Shown in pieces: positions 10,062 through 18,230 of a stretch of 64,000 bases of DNA. The notes beneath the pieces were generated by a model. The model was not told the DNA's origin, did not search any database, and saw nothing but the letters and a program-made list of their open reading frames with translations. The position numbers and the translations under genes are program-made. Numbering within the stretch: the stretch's first letter is position 1; every line of letters starts with the position of its first letter. Source of the stretch: a virus; the IMG/VR virus record IMGVR_UViG_3300047470_000395, positions 61,781 to 125,780 of that record. The stretch is one strand, 5' to 3'.

Positions 10062-10103
10062 GCCGTCGGCCGCGCGCACAGTCCGCCCGTCACGCATCCA
10101 CGC

Positions 10104-10442
10104 ATGAAGGGCAATCCCTTGTCTCCAGTACTCGAAGCACTCGCGAATGGCGGCCAGGTGGGCGCGGTACTGCCGCTGCTCACCGCGGTCGTACAGCGCC
10201 CCGCCTGGTCCGCTCGGTACAAGCAGGTCGTCGCGGTCGTGGCCGCGCTCGTCGCCGGCGTCGCGGCCGTAGCGGCAGACGGCGGCTGGGATCAGTTCCA
10301 GCACGGCAAGCTCACCCTGGCCACCTTCCTCGGCGTCCTGGCGGCCGCCCAGACGTCCTATGACCTGATCTGGAAGCCCAGCAAGATCGCCCCCGTGATC
10401 GAGGCTCTGACGACGCGGAAGGGGGCGCAGCAGGCCGAATAG
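10104..10442 (+). CDS. Small membrane protein, holin-like
   Basis: 112 residues. A hydrophobic helix (VVAVVAALVAGVAAVAA, about 42-58) and a second weaker one (LATFLGVLAAAQTSY, about 71-85) flank a short polar loop, with a basic tail, as in small class II-type holins. The ATG at 10104 has no clear RBS; a TTG at 10119 follows gaagggcaatccc, resembling other leaders here, and may be the true start. Paired with the preceding membrane protein. Confidence 0.65.
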   Translation: MKGNPLSPVLEALANGGQVGAVLPLLTAVVQRPAWSARYKQVVAVVAALVAGVAAVAADGGWDQFQHGKLTLATFLGVLAAAQTSYDLIWKPSKIAPVIEALTTRKGAQQAE

Positions 10443-10778
10443 GGACCATGGGGCCCGCCGGCCCTCCACCTGGCGGGTACCATCTGCAACGAGGTGGCCG
10501 TACTGCCGCCGCGAATACGCGTCTGAGACTCCGGTCAGGTCTATGGGCTGTGACACGCGTTGCTCGTAAGAGCAGGGTGTTCCTCTCGCCCGTGGTCGAC
10601 CTGGCCATCATGGGGCCGACCAACCGGGTGCGCGCAGAGCGCTCGGGGCCGGGGAGTGGTTGCTCCTACGAAGATCCGGCACACGCTATTCGCGACCGTA
10701 CGGTCACCTCACCTGTTTCAGCAGGACCACCAGGGCCCGAGAGCACGGGCCCCACCCGAAGCGGAGGAACACACGCCC
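10443..10778 (+). other. 336-bp intergenic region with leader of the next gene
   Basis: No convincing gene. A weak hairpin lies at 10452-10476 (CCCGCC/GGCGGG). A possible promoter has TTGCTC near 10663 and CGCTAT near 10687, followed by the AGAGCA hairpin leader and ggaggaacac RBS of the gene at 10779. Frames running through here lack an RBS. Confidence 0.5.
10734..10753 (+). promoter_or_regulatory. AGAGCA leader hairpin
   Basis: GGGCCCG, loop AGAGCA, CGGGCCC: a perfect 7-bp stem in the 5' leader of the gene at 10779. Member of the repeated leader family of this window. Confidence 0.75.
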
Positions 10779-11600
10779 ATGAGCAACGCGCAGAACGTCG
10801 CCGCCGAGATCGGATACCTGTCCCGGATGGGCGACGACGCGTTCATGGACACCGCCGTTGCCTACGTCATGGGGGACACCGACCCGCGCGTCCCCCGGGC
10901 CATCCAGGGCGCGGCACTCGGATCGCCTCAGCTCGCACCCCGCACTCTCGACGCCCTCGAGACGGCCCTGCGCCGCGCACGGCAGTACAACCCTCTCCAG
11001 GAGGGCGAGACCAAGCGGCAGCAGCAGGCCCGCATCGCGCCGTGGCGGGCGAGGATCCAGGCCGCGACAGGCCCGCTCCAGGACGTCGTCGACGACCTGG
11101 CCCACGAGCACGCGAAGCAGTTGGCCGCTCTCGACGACGACTCGTTTACCGACCGGTTCACCGACTTCATCCTCGGCGAGCCCGCCCCCGCGCCGACTTC
11201 CCAGCGGATCGAGGCGCTCGGCTTCCGATCACACAGAGTGGCTAAGCGGGCGGCGGAAATCTGCCGCCTGATGAACGAGGACCCGGGCCAGTTCCTGCCC
11301 GAGCCCGCGCCGGACGAGAGCCGCACCGCGCGGCAGAAGCGGGTCGAGGAGTTCCGCCGGCGCGTGGAGGCCGAGGCCGCGTTCCTGCGGTACGGCGCCC
11401 AGTACGCGGAGGCGCGCCAGGGCCGGATGCCTAGCGAACCGAACCACCGGCTGCAGGCGCTCAAGCTCCTCGGCAAGGCCCACCCCCAGGAGCTGCTCGA
11501 GCTCCTCCGCCAGGTCCGCGGCGAGGCCCGCGCCACCAAGCAGGACGCGCGCCGCGATGCCAGGGACAGCCGGCGCGCGGCCCAGTCCGGCGCGCGCTGA
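10779..11600 (+). CDS. Hypothetical helical protein next to GC island
   Basis: 273 residues; ATG preceded by gcggaggaacacacgccc and by an AGAGCA hairpin. Charged and helical, rich in Arg/Glu/Ala, with a very basic C-terminus (RGEARATKQDARRDARDSRRA) that could bind nucleic acid. Two segments look alike: residues 1-45 and 105-160 both carry a D(D)xF.D......MGD/LGEP..P pattern, suggesting an internal duplication. It runs rightward into the non-coding GGCGCGC island, so it may act there; this is inference from position only. Confidence 0.75.
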   Translation: MSNAQNVAAEIGYLSRMGDDAFMDTAVAYVMGDTDPRVPRAIQGAALGSPQLAPRTLDALETALRRARQYNPLQEGETKRQQQARIAPWRARIQAATGPLQDVVDDLAHEHAKQLAALDDDSFTDRFTDFILGEPAPAPTSQRIEALGFRSHRVAKRAAEICRLMNEDPGQFLPEPAPDESRTARQKRVEEFRRRVEAEAAFLRYGAQYAEARQGRMPSEPNHRLQALKLLGKAHPQELLELLRQVRGEARATKQDARRDARDSRRAAQSGAR

Positions 11601-12345
11601 GGCGCGCTCCCGGCCGACCGCTCCACTTTCAGGGCGCGCCCGATGGCGCGCCCTTCTCCATGTCCGGGCGCGCTTGGGAACCGCGCCGCGCGCGGGAACG
11701 GCGCGGTCCTCGGCGCGCGCCCGGCCGGTCGGCGCGCGGCGCGCCACCTTCCGCGCCGATAGGCGCGCGTCCTCGAGCAGCCCAGCGGCGCGCCTGATCG
11801 CGCGCCGTTCCAGAGCCCGCGCGGAGCTCTCCCGGGGCCGCGCTCGAGGGGCGCGCCACGGCCAGGCGCGCGGCGCGCCATCGGAAATGTGCAGGTCAGA
11901 GTGGCGCGCCCTGGCGCGCCTGCTGTGGCGCGCGTGCGCGCGGTGTCCATGGCGCGGGCGCGCGGCGCGGCCGGATCGGGCGCGCGCGCGATCGGAGGGT
12001 GGGCGCGCGGCGCGGCGCGGGCCTGGCGCGCGCGCACTGGATCGGCGCGCTTGGGCGCGCGCCTGATGGCGCGCCTGGATCGGCGCGCGGCGCGGTCGGG
12101 ATAGCGCGCGCTCTTTCCCAGGGCGCGCCTGGGCGCGGGTGGATCGGCGCGCTTGGGGAACGGCGCGGGCGCGCCCACCGGCCGCGCCTGGAGGGAGGCG
12201 CGCCATTCCTGGGCGCGCGCTTCGGGGAGGCGCGGCGCGGCGCGCGGGCGCGCCTCGAGGTGATGTGACGTGACGAGAGAGGGGGAGCAGCGCGCACCGT
12301 AGAAGCGCGCCCGAGGGGGCCGGGCGCGCGTCACGTCACGTCACT
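11601..12345. repeat. GGCGCGC-repeat island, candidate origin or centromere
   Basis: About 745 bp with no credible gene between two convergent genes. It is saturated with GGCGCGC, GCGCGC and the palindrome GGCGCGCC, dozens of occurrences on both strands. Longer units recur, for example TGGATCGGCGCGC near 12037, 12075 and 12141, and GGCGCGCCTGATNGCGCGCC-like blocks near 11787 and 12062. The frames here encode only Ala/Arg/Gly low-complexity sequence. Iteron-like density near replication-type genes suggests an origin, partition centromere or a binding array for a nucleoid protein. Confidence 0.7.
12260..12345. repeat. GTGACGTGAC inverted repeat at gene end
   Basis: GGTGATGTGACGTGACG near 12259-12275 is mirrored by CGTCACGTCACGTCACTTCAC at 12329-12349, which runs into the stop codon of the leftward gene. 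Two further inverted repeats with the same core lie at 59186-59231 and 59795-59842. Confidence 0.7.
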
Positions 12346-14067
12346 TCACTGCCCGACGGGCGCGCCCTCGAAGTACGGCGCGAACCGCTTAGCGAGCTTC
12401 GGGTCGACCGGCGGAGCCTTCCGGTAGTAGGCGGCGAGCTCCGTCTCTCCTGCCGCCTCGAGGTACTCGACGAGTGCCGGGCGGTGGCCCAGCACGTAGT
12501 TCCGCAGCTCGGGCAGCTCCGGGTCTCCGAGCTCGGAGACCGGCCCCAGGTGCTCACCCTTAGTCAGCATCAAGAGCCGGGCCTGAACCTCCGCCTCCTC
12601 GTACAGGGCCTTGAATGCGAGCTCCTCGCCCCTGTTTCTCCGGGAGGCCGGGCGCGCGGCGGGGGCGGCCTGGGGCTCCTCGGCCTGGCTGGTCTCCTCC
12701 GGGGACTCGCCGGTCGGGGGCTCCTCGTCCTCCGGGTCCGGCGGCGGGGGCGCGGAGTCGTACTCGGCCGGCGGCTCCGGCTCCTCGTGGGCCTGGTGCT
12801 CGCGGGCCTCCTCCGGCTGGGGGTCCTGCGGGGCCGGGCCCGTGCTCGGTGCCTGCTGGGTCGGCTGGCTCCCCTGCCCGGCGGCGGCCGCCTCCGCCTC
12901 CTTCTTCTTGGCCCGCTCCTTGACTGCGGTCAGGGCGCGGGTGATCAGGGCGTCGGCGTTCATCTCCCCCCACAGCTTCGTGCGGGTGGGAATCCGCTCG
13001 AGGGTCCGCTTGCCCCACGTCTCGCGGATGTCGACCAGGCACGCCTCCGGGTCGGTCTGGTCGTTGAGCGCCTTGTGTACGAGGCTGACGACCTCCTGCC
13101 CGGTGAGCTCGGGCGACTGGGGCGCCTGCTGCTGGGGCTGGGCTCCCTGCTGCTGGGGCTGGTTCTGGCGCTGCTGCTGGTTCTGGCGCTGCTGATTCCC
13201 GCGCTGCTGCTCCTGGCGCTGCTCCTGTGCCTGCTCGGCGAGGTACGCCTCCGGCCGGGCCTCGGTGACCTGCCGGGCCGGGGCAGCGTCTTCGAAGCCC
13301 ATGCGGCGGAGCAGAGCGTCGATGCTGAAATTCTCGAACCGCTCGCTCTGGCCGGGCGTGACCTCCCAGTGCAGGGTGCGGACGCCAGTCAGGTACGCCT
13401 CCCCGAGGGCGTGGAGTTCGACGATGGCGTCGACGGCGCCCGGCAGGTTCTTCTCCGTCTTGATCTTCCGGGTCTTGTCCCGGGTCGGCTTGTCGTTCTC
13501 GAAGGCGGTGACGACTTCCTGGCGGGCGAGTAGGAGGGTCGGGCCGGAGTGCCTGCGGAGGTGCCACAGGATCTCGCCCCACCGGTCCTTCGCCCGGTTC
13601 CACAGGTCGTGTCCGACGGTGACGGGGAGGTCGAGGTTCGGGCTGCGGCGGTGGTTGTCCTTCGCGTTCTTCTCTGCACGCCACCGGGCATACAGGGCCT
13701 GTTCGTCGCTGAGCATGTCCCACAGGACCGTCACGTTGTCGAGCACGATCATGTTCCGCTTGCCTTCGACTGCGGGCGGCTGCGCGACGGCCCAGCGGAC
13801 GGCGTCGAGGATGTCCTGGTAGGTGCCATCGTGGGTCACGATCTCGTAGTTGGCCCCGGGGATCCGGCCGTAGTAGTCGGCCGTGCCCTCGGAGCCGCCG
13901 ATCTCGATCCAGAAGGTCATCCCGACCAACTCGGACGCGGTGCCCTCAGCCGCAAGGCGGCTCTTGCCGGTCTTCTCCGGGCCCGCGAGGAGAATCATCG
14001 GCGGGTTGGGGAGGCAAGTCGGCTTCCGGGACGTGCGTGCGCGCTGAGGCGTAGTGATACCAGGCAT
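12346..14067 (-). CDS. P-loop NTPase, RecA/AAA-type phage nucleotide-binding protein
   Basis: 573 residues. Start set at the ATG (14067) that follows the shared block accacgaagcgaggaacacccag, not an upstream ATG. Walker A GPEKTGKS at 29-36 and a Walker B-like MIVLDN near 105; the N-terminal 250 residues resemble phage RecA-like AAA ATPases used in replication or recombination. Then a Gln/Arg-rich linker (residues about 300-345), a small helical domain, a Pro/Glu-rich disordered stretch (about 430-490) and a C-terminal helical tail. It ends at the GC island and heads a leftward replication block. Confidence 0.8.
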   Translation of the reverse strand: MPGITTPQRARTSRKPTCLPNPPMILLAGPEKTGKSRLAAEGTASELVGMTFWIEIGGSEGTADYYGRIPGANYEIVTHDGTYQDILDAVRWAVAQPPAVEGKRNMIVLDNVTVLWDMLSDEQALYARWRAEKNAKDNHRRSPNLDLPVTVGHDLWNRAKDRWGEILWHLRRHSGPTLLLARQEVVTAFENDKPTRDKTRKIKTEKNLPGAVDAIVELHALGEAYLTGVRTLHWEVTPGQSERFENFSIDALLRRMGFEDAAPARQVTEARPEAYLAEQAQEQRQEQQRGNQQRQNQQQRQNQPQQQGAQPQQQAPQSPELTGQEVVSLVHKALNDQTDPEACLVDIRETWGKRTLERIPTRTKLWGEMNADALITRALTAVKERAKKKEAEAAAAGQGSQPTQQAPSTGPAPQDPQPEEAREHQAHEEPEPPAEYDSAPPPPDPEDEEPPTGESPEETSQAEEPQAAPAARPASRRNRGEELAFKALYEEAEVQARLLMLTKGEHLGPVSELGDPELPELRNYVLGHRPALVEYLEAAGETELAAYYRKAPPVDPKLAKRFAPYFEGAPVGQ

Positions 14068-14093
14068 CTGGGTGTTCCTCGCTTCGTGGTTCC

Positions 14094-14109
14094 CCGGGTT
14101 GCTCTCCCG
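14094..14109 (-). promoter_or_regulatory. AGAGCA leader hairpin (imperfect)
   Basis: On the minus strand CGGG-AGAGCAA-CCCG, upstream of the ATP-binding protein. The stem is only 4 bp here but the loop and the downstream accacgaagcgaggaacac block are the conserved ones. A second, stronger hairpin with a 13-bp stem lies at 14118-14150 in the same leader. Confidence 0.6.
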
Positions 14110-14162
14110 CGGAGGATGCAACGGCAGAGGCGTTAACCTCTCGCCGTTGCCATCGGCTTACT

Positions 14163-14190
14163 ATTCTACCCGCCTGGTCGGGTAGATCAA
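14163..14190 (-). promoter_or_regulatory. Promoter with overlapping inverted-repeat operator
   Basis: On the minus strand TTGATC (-35), 16 bases, TAGAAT (-10). An inverted repeat CTACCCG-6-CGGGTAG (14166-14185) spans both elements, so a bound dimer would block RNA polymerase. It drives the gene starting at 14067. Confidence 0.65.
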
Positions 14191-14600
14191 TGCCGGTTCT
14201 GCAGATCCGCGACGGGAGTTGCAAGTTCTGGGTCCTGGTCTTCGCGGTGCCGCGCATACCAGGCGTCGAGGTCCTCGAGCCCGTCGGCCGCGGCTGCCTT
14301 CTGCTCCTCGGGCATGGCCTTCCACTCGGCGACTGCGTCCTCGTACTCGCCGCGGACCGTGTCCGGGTCCCGGCGGTTGAGGGCCTCCGTGATCTCCGGC
14401 CATGAGGCGCCGCCCAGGGCCTCGGCGAGGACGGCGCGGTCGACGATCTCATTGGCCAACTGCCGGAGCCGGCGGGCCTGCATGATGCGCTCGGCCGGGC
14501 TGGTGGTCTCGGCAGTGGTCGCGACTGCCTGCCGGGCGAGGTCGGACAGGTCGCGGGCTGCGCGGGCTGTGGTGATCCGGGCCAGGATCTCCGGTTCCAT
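14187..14600 (-). CDS. Hypothetical helical protein, HTH-like segment
   Basis: 137 residues. Residues about 30-75 (AERIMQARRLRQLANEIVDRAVLAEALGGASWPEITEALN) look like a helix-turn-helix of the kind seen in small Streptomyces plasmid and phage regulators, followed by a long acidic helix with DLDAWYARHRED. No good RBS precedes the ATG; a hairpin at 14621-14652 separates it from the upstream gene. Its C-terminal codons overlap the promoter region of the next leftward gene. Confidence 0.65.
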   Translation of the reverse strand: MEPEILARITTARAARDLSDLARQAVATTAETTSPAERIMQARRLRQLANEIVDRAVLAEALGGASWPEITEALNRRDPDTVRGEYEDAVAEWKAMPEEQKAAAADGLEDLDAWYARHREDQDPELATPVADLQNRH

Positions 14601-14620
14601 GGAAGGGTCCGATCATGCAG

Positions 14621-14652
14621 GCGGCGGGCACCCCAGGTCGGGGGCCCGCCGC
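14621..14652 (-). terminator. Hairpin after the DUF2637 gene
   Basis: GCGGCGGG pairs with CCCGCCGC, with an inner CCCC/GGGG extension. No T-tract. It lies just after the stop at 14679 of the leftward gene. Confidence 0.5.
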
Positions 14653-14678
14653 TTCGGTACGGGTAGAGGCAGGATGCC

Positions 14679-15926
14679 TTATACGTTCGCTGTGGTCGCG
14701 AGGTCCTCGACGGTGAAGTTCTCGGGGACGGGCACGCCCTGGTCGCTGAGGCAGGCCGCGTACCGCGTCAGAAGCCGGTTGCGGACCTTGCGGCCGTTCT
14801 GCGGGGTCTGGCAGAGGGTGCGGCCGATCTCGGATCCGGTGAGGTCCCCGCCCTTCCCGAAACGCTCGATCTCTCCGGCCTGGAGGGCGGCCACGACCAC
14901 GTTGTACAGCTCCTCTTCCGTGCTCGGGGCCGTGGTCTCCTCGCCCCTGGGGACGTCGACGGGTGCCGTCTCGGCCCGCGCCGGCTGCTGGGGGACGGTT
15001 GCGGTGACGGTGCGCGGCTTCGGGACCGCGGCCGGGGCAACCGCGGCCGGAGCCGGGGCGGGAGCTGCAGCGGGCGGGAGCGCCGGGGCCGCGGCGGGGG
15101 CCGGAGCCTCGAGCGCCTCGACTTCGACGGTCTCGGCCTGCTCGGCGAAGATGCCCGTGGGGTCGATGCCCGCCGCGCGCAGACCGGCCGCGGCCGTCTC
15201 TGCGAGGGGGACGCCGGCGCTGACGAGCTGCAGCGGGAGCAGTGCAGCCACCGGCGCCTTCCGGCGCCAGGCCCGACCGAACCGGCCGCGGAGCTTCGCC
15301 TGGTAGACGAGTCGCTCCTGCTCGAGCTTGAGGACCGTGTCGTACGAGGTGAGCTCCCACAGCTTCATCCGACGCCAGAGCAGGAACGTGGGGAACGGGG
15401 CCAGGAACCAGCGGGCCCAACGGACCTTGTCCATCTTGCGGCGGCGACCGGTGGCCGCGCCGATCCGCACGGCGTACACATGCGCAGCGATCTCGGAGAC
15501 GCCGACCCACAGCAGGGACATGGCGCCGTGCGCGAGTTTCGACCCGAGGGTGTTGCCGGACGCCACGTTGAGCGCGCACGTGATGAGGCTGAGGACCCAC
15601 GGGACGAGCCGCGCCCACCACAGCCTCATGTCCGTGCGGATCAGCAGGAGGTACGCCCCGGTGAACACGGGGATGGCCGAGTCGATGGCGGTGGGCAGGA
15701 TCCACGGCTCGGTGAAGCCCCACCCCGCGGCCTTGGCGGACACGGAGTCAAACGAGGCGTAGAAGCCGAAGCCACCGACGGCGGCGCCACCGAGAGCGAT
15801 GACGCCAACGGCGAGACGCTCCAGGCCGCTGAGGGGCGGTACGCCGGAGTCGGTGGAGGTCTGCGGATCGGGGTCGGTGGGGGCCTTCAGCTCGTCGCCC
15901 TCGCGGGTGCGGTTGAACAGCTTCAA
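14679..15926 (-). CDS. DUF2637 membrane protein with C-terminal winged helix
   Basis: 415 residues from a TTG start with aggaaaggcgtc upstream. Four hydrophobic segments (about 35-59, 70-96, 107-124, 131-153) with the DUF2637 signature PWILPTAIDSA and a small-residue-rich fourth helix. A Pro/Ala-rich linker (about 270-330) leads to a folded end (EELYNVVVAALQAGE...GSEIGRTL...RKVRNRLLTRY) that looks like a winged helix. Proteins of this family are frequent on Streptomyces plasmids and integrative elements, where some are linked to conjugal spreading (SpdB-like). Its presence supports a plasmid lifestyle. Confidence 0.75.
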   Translation of the reverse strand: MKLFNRTREGDELKAPTDPDPQTSTDSGVPPLSGLERLAVGVIALGGAAVGGFGFYASFDSVSAKAAGWGFTEPWILPTAIDSAIPVFTGAYLLLIRTDMRLWWARLVPWVLSLITCALNVASGNTLGSKLAHGAMSLLWVGVSEIAAHVYAVRIGAATGRRRKMDKVRWARWFLAPFPTFLLWRRMKLWELTSYDTVLKLEQERLVYQAKLRGRFGRAWRRKAPVAALLPLQLVSAGVPLAETAAAGLRAAGIDPTGIFAEQAETVEVEALEAPAPAAAPALPPAAAPAPAPAAVAPAAVPKPRTVTATVPQQPARAETAPVDVPRGEETTAPSTEEELYNVVVAALQAGEIERFGKGGDLTGSEIGRTLCQTPQNGRKVRNRLLTRYAACLSDQGVPVPENFTVEDLATTANV

Positions 15927-16076
15927 GACGCCTTTCCTCTCGTTCGGGTCTCCCCGGTCGGCTTATGCTCGTGGCCTTCCGGGTCGACCAAACGATATAG
16001 CGTCTTCCGCCTGTTGTGCCTGAACCAGTTCCCACAGTGCGTCAGGGGCGCGGTCATACCGGTCGATTCAGGGCGG

Positions 16077-16895
16077 TCACCAGTCGAGGGGCTCCGCCGG
16101 CTTCCGTCGGTCCGGGCCGATGACCTTCACCAAGTAGGCGGAGGACTCGAGCCGGGACAGCAACCGCTCCCCCAGGATGTCCACCACGCCCAGACCACCG
16201 CCCGGCTGGCTGCGGCTGCGCACGTTGGTCGTGTACGCCGTGGGCCGGCCGGAGGAGATCCGTGCGTCGATCAGGTCGACGGTCTCCTTCTTCGCGGCTG
16301 GGGTGGCGATCTGGTCCATCTCGCCGCAGAGTTCGTCCAGGATGAGGAAATCGCAGGTGGCGAACCTATGGCGGACCTGGTTCTTGGTCAGGTTGTGAGG
16401 AGCCGAGTCCGGTTGAAGCCACGTCAGGTACTTGGAATGCTTGACGAGCAGGGTCCACAGGCCGCGTTCGGCTGCCTCGTTGCCCAGCGCGAGCGCCCCG
16501 GTGGTCTTCCCGCTGCCGATGGGCCCCGGCATGATCATGTTGATGGTGTCGGGGCGTGCGCCCTGTTTCTTCGCCTCCACCAGAGAGCCGAGCCAGTTCT
16601 CGAGCGTCTTCGGCTTCTGGTTCGGGTCCAGGTCACTGAAGCGGAAACGCAGGTACTCGTCATAGCAGGCGTCAATGACGCTGTTGCGCCACGCGTTCAG
16701 CCGCGCGCGGGCCTGCGGCACTGACACGTCCTCCCAGAGGCCGTCTGTGGGTTCGGGCTGCGGCGGTACGCCGAGCTTCGATATGTCGGCGCCGTTGTTC
16801 TCCAGCACCCGGACGATGTGCTGGCTCAGGTCGCCGAGGGCATTCATCCCACGTGCCGGGGCGGCGTGCGGCGCGGTGTCCGTGGTGACCGACAT
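16077..16895 (-). CDS. DnaC/IstB-like ATPase, putative helicase loader
   Basis: 272 residues. Walker A GPIGSGKT at 124-131, Walker B FLILDEL at 183-189, and a TTN sensor-like motif with a nearby Arg (YTTNVRSR) around 220, the arrangement of DnaC-type loaders. The N-terminal 110 residues carry helices that may bind the helicase. The start at 16895 lies 11 bases from the end of the winged-helix gene, as in DnaD/DnaC-type pairs where the first protein binds the origin and the second loads DnaB. Function inferred from the motifs and the pairing. Confidence 0.75.
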   Translation of the reverse strand: MSVTTDTAPHAAPARGMNALGDLSQHIVRVLENNGADISKLGVPPQPEPTDGLWEDVSVPQARARLNAWRNSVIDACYDEYLRFRFSDLDPNQKPKTLENWLGSLVEAKKQGARPDTINMIMPGPIGSGKTTGALALGNEAAERGLWTLLVKHSKYLTWLQPDSAPHNLTKNQVRHRFATCDFLILDELCGEMDQIATPAAKKETVDLIDARISSGRPTAYTTNVRSRSQPGGGLGVVDILGERLLSRLESSAYLVKVIGPDRRKPAEPLDW

Positions 16896-16906
16896 CGGGG
16901 AGCTCC

Positions 16907-17896
16907 TTACGGTCGTGCGATGACGCCGAACGTGGCGCCGTCGGAGTCGTCTACGGGTGCGTCACCGGGGGCATCGGGCTGGGCCTCGCCCTGGGTGCCC
17001 CAGGTCGCCGAGTCGCTGTACGGCACGGCACCGTTGGGCCGGGTCGGGGCGATGTGGTTCGTGACGACGCCCAGGGCGTCCTGCCACTGCTGCGCGCTGG
17101 GCAGGTGCTTGCGCGCCCGCAGGAGAGCGTCCGCACACTGGCGCTGTGTGTACCCGGCCGCGAGGGCGGAGCGGACCTGCCCGCGCATGGCGAGGTATCC
17201 GTTCGTCCTGCCGACGTACTTGCCCAGGTGCTTCTCGGCGTGGTCCCACCACCACTTGGAGACCTTCTCGGCCGCGTCGTCGATGGCCTTCTTCTCCTCG
17301 GCCTTCTTGTCCGCCGCGGCCTTCTTCTCCGCGTCGTCGGCGGCCTTCTGCTCCGGGGTCCGGCGGGTGCGCCGCTTCGGTTCGGCCGGCAGCTCCTCGG
17401 CGGCCGCGGGCTCCCCCTCCGCGGGGGCGGGGGGCTCCTCGTCGTGGGGGTCGGGCTCGAACCCGTCGCTGCCCAGGGTGCCGTCCGGGTACTCGACGAG
17501 GAACGTGCCGTCCTCCTGCTCGATGACGGGGACGGCCGGGTCCTTCTGCGAGCTGAAGATGGCGTGGTCGGCGGCCCACTGCGGGACGGGGTACTCGGCG
17601 ACGGACGTGCCCATCACGACCTTGCCGGTGCGCAGACGGCGGCGCTCGAGGCGGTAATAGCCCTTCGCGGCGAGCTCGCGCAGTGCGGTGCGGACGGCCT
17701 CGCGTCCCTCGCGGCCCTCGCCCTTGGAGAGCTGGTCGGAGCGGACCTGCCACCCCTCCTTCTGGTCCAACAGGTAGGTGAGCAGGCCGAGGGCACGGAA
17801 GCTGATGCTCGTGTCCCGGGCGGTCGTCGACTCGACTCGCACGTGGTAGACGCGCCGGGCGACCCGCACCCCTGTGGGATCGGACAGGCGGCTCAT
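16907..17896 (-). CDS. Winged-helix replication-type protein
   Basis: 329 residues; the ATG overlaps the preceding gene's stop as ATGA, so translation is coupled. Residues 20-95 form a winged helix (SISFRALGLLTYLLDQ...EAVRTALRELAAKGYYRL), followed by a Glu/Pro linker, a Lys/Ala-rich coiled coil (about 165-195) and a compact end with KWWWDH..GKYVGRTNGY...AMRGQVRSAL. This two-part layout resembles actinophage replication initiators that work with a DnaC-like loader, which is the next gene. Confidence 0.75.
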   Translation of the reverse strand: MSRLSDPTGVRVARRVYHVRVESTTARDTSISFRALGLLTYLLDQKEGWQVRSDQLSKGEGREGREAVRTALRELAAKGYYRLERRRLRTGKVVMGTSVAEYPVPQWAADHAIFSSQKDPAVPVIEQEDGTFLVEYPDGTLGSDGFEPDPHDEEPPAPAEGEPAAAEELPAEPKRRTRRTPEQKAADDAEKKAAADKKAEEKKAIDDAAEKVSKWWWDHAEKHLGKYVGRTNGYLAMRGQVRSALAAGYTQRQCADALLRARKHLPSAQQWQDALGVVTNHIAPTRPNGAVPYSDSATWGTQGEAQPDAPGDAPVDDSDGATFGVIARP

Positions 17897-18171
17897 GCGG
17901 ATGCCTCGCTGGGGGTGTCGTTGGTCAGGCGGAAGTCGGTGCGCTTGAAGCGGCGGCCGGTCTCGTTGCTCAGGTAGCGGTATCGCCGCTCGGCCATGCC
18001 CGCGTTGCGCAACTCCGTGACGGCGCTGCGGATCTGGTGGGAGTTCAGCCCGAGGCCGGTGTAGATGGACGCGAGGTCGACCCACTCGCCGTCAGGGTGG
18101 AGGGCGAGCTGGAAGAGAACACGGTGCGCACGGTCGGACAGGCGCCGAGTGCGGGTGTGCGTGGTGGTCAT
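17893..18171 (-). CDS. Small winged-helix protein
   Basis: 92 residues from the ATG at 18171. A GTG at 18234 would overlap the upstream stop (GTGA) and add 21 low-complexity residues, so it remains an alternative. Sequence DRAHRVLFQLALHPDGEWVDLASIYTGLG, then a recognition-helix-like SHQIRSAVTELRNAGMAE, is a MarR-type winged helix. It is followed directly by the coupled winged-helix replication gene and may bind the same DNA or regulate the operon. Confidence 0.7.
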   Translation of the reverse strand: MTTTHTRTRRLSDRAHRVLFQLALHPDGEWVDLASIYTGLGLNSHQIRSAVTELRNAGMAERRYRYLSNETGRRFKRTDFRLTNDTPSEASA

Positions 18172-18230
18172 GGTGCTGGTCCCTGGGGAGAGGGGTCCGG
18201 CCGTGAGGGGCCGGATCCGGGCGGCTGTCG

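Noticed and set aside
11557-12334. Open frames within the GGCGCGC island
   Set aside because: They encode only Ala/Arg/Gly runs on both strands, with no RBS; the region is better explained as repeats.
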